A model generated the notes under the pieces. That model was not told the DNA's origin. It saw nothing but the letters and a program-made list of their open reading frames with translations, and ran no database searches. This document shows positions 15,294-15,726 of a stretch of DNA of 15,726 nucleotides, one piece after another. Source of the stretch: an uncultured Pseudomonadota bacterium (lineage in GTDB: Bacteria > Pseudomonadota > Alphaproteobacteria > RF32 > CAG-239). The translations under genes were made by a program, and so were the position numbers. The number at the start of each line of letters is the position of its first letter. The stretch's first letter is position 1. The stretch lies in contig CASFLB010000060.1 of the NCBI GenBank assembly GCA_949295395.1, forward strand, positions 1 through 15,726, in the 5' to 3' direction.

Positions 15294-15726
15294 GAATCAT
15301 CGGAGGTCGCTACCGTGGCAAAAAACTGTTTTCGCCGCTATCGGAAGCCGTTCGCCCAACCTCGGACCGAGCGCGCGAGGCGGTGTTTAACATCTTGTAT
15401 TCTCTTTTGCCGAACAATTGGGAAGATTACGACTTGCTTGAGATTTTTTGCGGCAGCGGCGCCTTTGGGCTAGAGGCCGTTTCAAGAGGGATAAAAAGCG
15501 CTTGCTTGATAGATAAAGACACAACCGCCGCCGCCAAAAACGCCGCCCTTTTTCCCGCTGAAAAAGATAAGATAAAACTCATCAAAGCCGCAGCCGAAAA
15601 CCTACCTTTTGTCGATAAAAACCAAAAATATAATTTATATTTTTCAGACGCGCCTTATCACCAGGGCTTAACCGAAAAAGCTCTTGATGAGGCGGTTAAA
15701 AAAGGCTGGCTGGCAAGCGGCGCCGT
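15290..15726 (+). CDS. rsmD: 16S rRNA (guanine-966-N2)-methyltransferase RsmD, cut by window edge
   Basis: S-adenosylmethionine-dependent enzyme that methylates G966 of 16S rRNA. The 145 complete codons visible give MRIIGGRYRGKKLFSP, then RPTSDRAREAVFNIL, both RsmD hallmarks. The SAM-binding motif I is LEIFCGSGAFGLEA near residues 50-63. Motif IV, normally (D/N)PPY, reads DAPY at 120-123, so the first Pro is Ala (GCG at 15650-15652). The reading continues into KKGWLASGAV at the window edge; about 40 residues should remain outside. It starts in an ATGA overlap with the preceding synthase gene, indicating one operon. The identification rests on N-terminal and motif I blocks and is firm; the effect of the Ala is unknown. 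Confidence 0.9.
   Translation, partial: MRIIGGRYRGKKLFSPLSEAVRPTSDRAREAVFNILYSLLPNNWEDYDLLEIFCGSGAFGLEAVSRGIKSACLIDKDTTAAAKNAALFPAEKDKIKLIKAAAENLPFVDKNQKYNLYFSDAPYHQGLTEKALDEAVKKGWLASGA

Overview
The window is a chromosomal segment of a bacterium, most probably a low-GC alphaproteobacterium that is motile and possibly host-associated. The placement rests on several features. FlbT, an alphaproteobacterial flagellin regulator, lies next to a flagellin gene. There is a class-IIA HAD protein of the TIGR01459 type. mfd and recG are neighbours, and tadA is divergent from a pseudouridine synthase–rsmD pair. I see no phage, insertion sequence, CRISPR array, rRNA or tRNA gene.

Layout. Positions 1-1532 (minus strand) carry a flagellin gene cut by the left edge, an intrinsic terminator, and flbT. 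Positions 1659-3900 (plus) hold a small TerB-like protein gene followed by an ABC-F ATPase of the Uup type. It converges with a HAD-IIA hydrolase-like gene at 3906-4775 (minus) that has lost its nucleophilic aspartate. A secreted Sel1-repeat protein (4937-6151, plus) has a good sigma70-type promoter. Its stop overlaps by 4 bases a convergent WYL/TerB-like gene (6148-6849, minus), which sits directly behind mfd. mfd (6851-10329, minus) is split into two reading frames. recG (10438-12519, plus) is divergent from mfd and shares a strong bidirectional terminator with gltX. gltX (12570-13948, minus) is also split into two frames. tadA (minus) follows, then the divergent pair rluB-like and rsmD (plus). 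rsmD is cut by the right edge.

How the genes work together. The left end concerns flagellar filament production and its post-transcriptional control. The middle is translation-factor and envelope housekeeping. mfd and recG are DNA-repair translocases that share the helicase core and TRG motif. The right end is translation: tRNA charging (gltX), tRNA anticodon editing (tadA) and rRNA modification (rluB, rsmD).

Nothing here looks like a new defence or biosynthetic system. The most notable signal is that two housekeeping genes less than 6 kb apart, mfd and gltX, are each interrupted. Both interruptions look like short internal deletions (about 22 and about 49 bases relative to the families as I remember them), and each breaks the frame. 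They are either real lesions, which would suggest relaxed selection or genome reduction, or collapses in the assembly. The GltX is also of a Clostridia-like rather than a classical alphaproteobacterial type. The HAD protein, RecG and RsmD each carry a substitution in an otherwise conserved motif.
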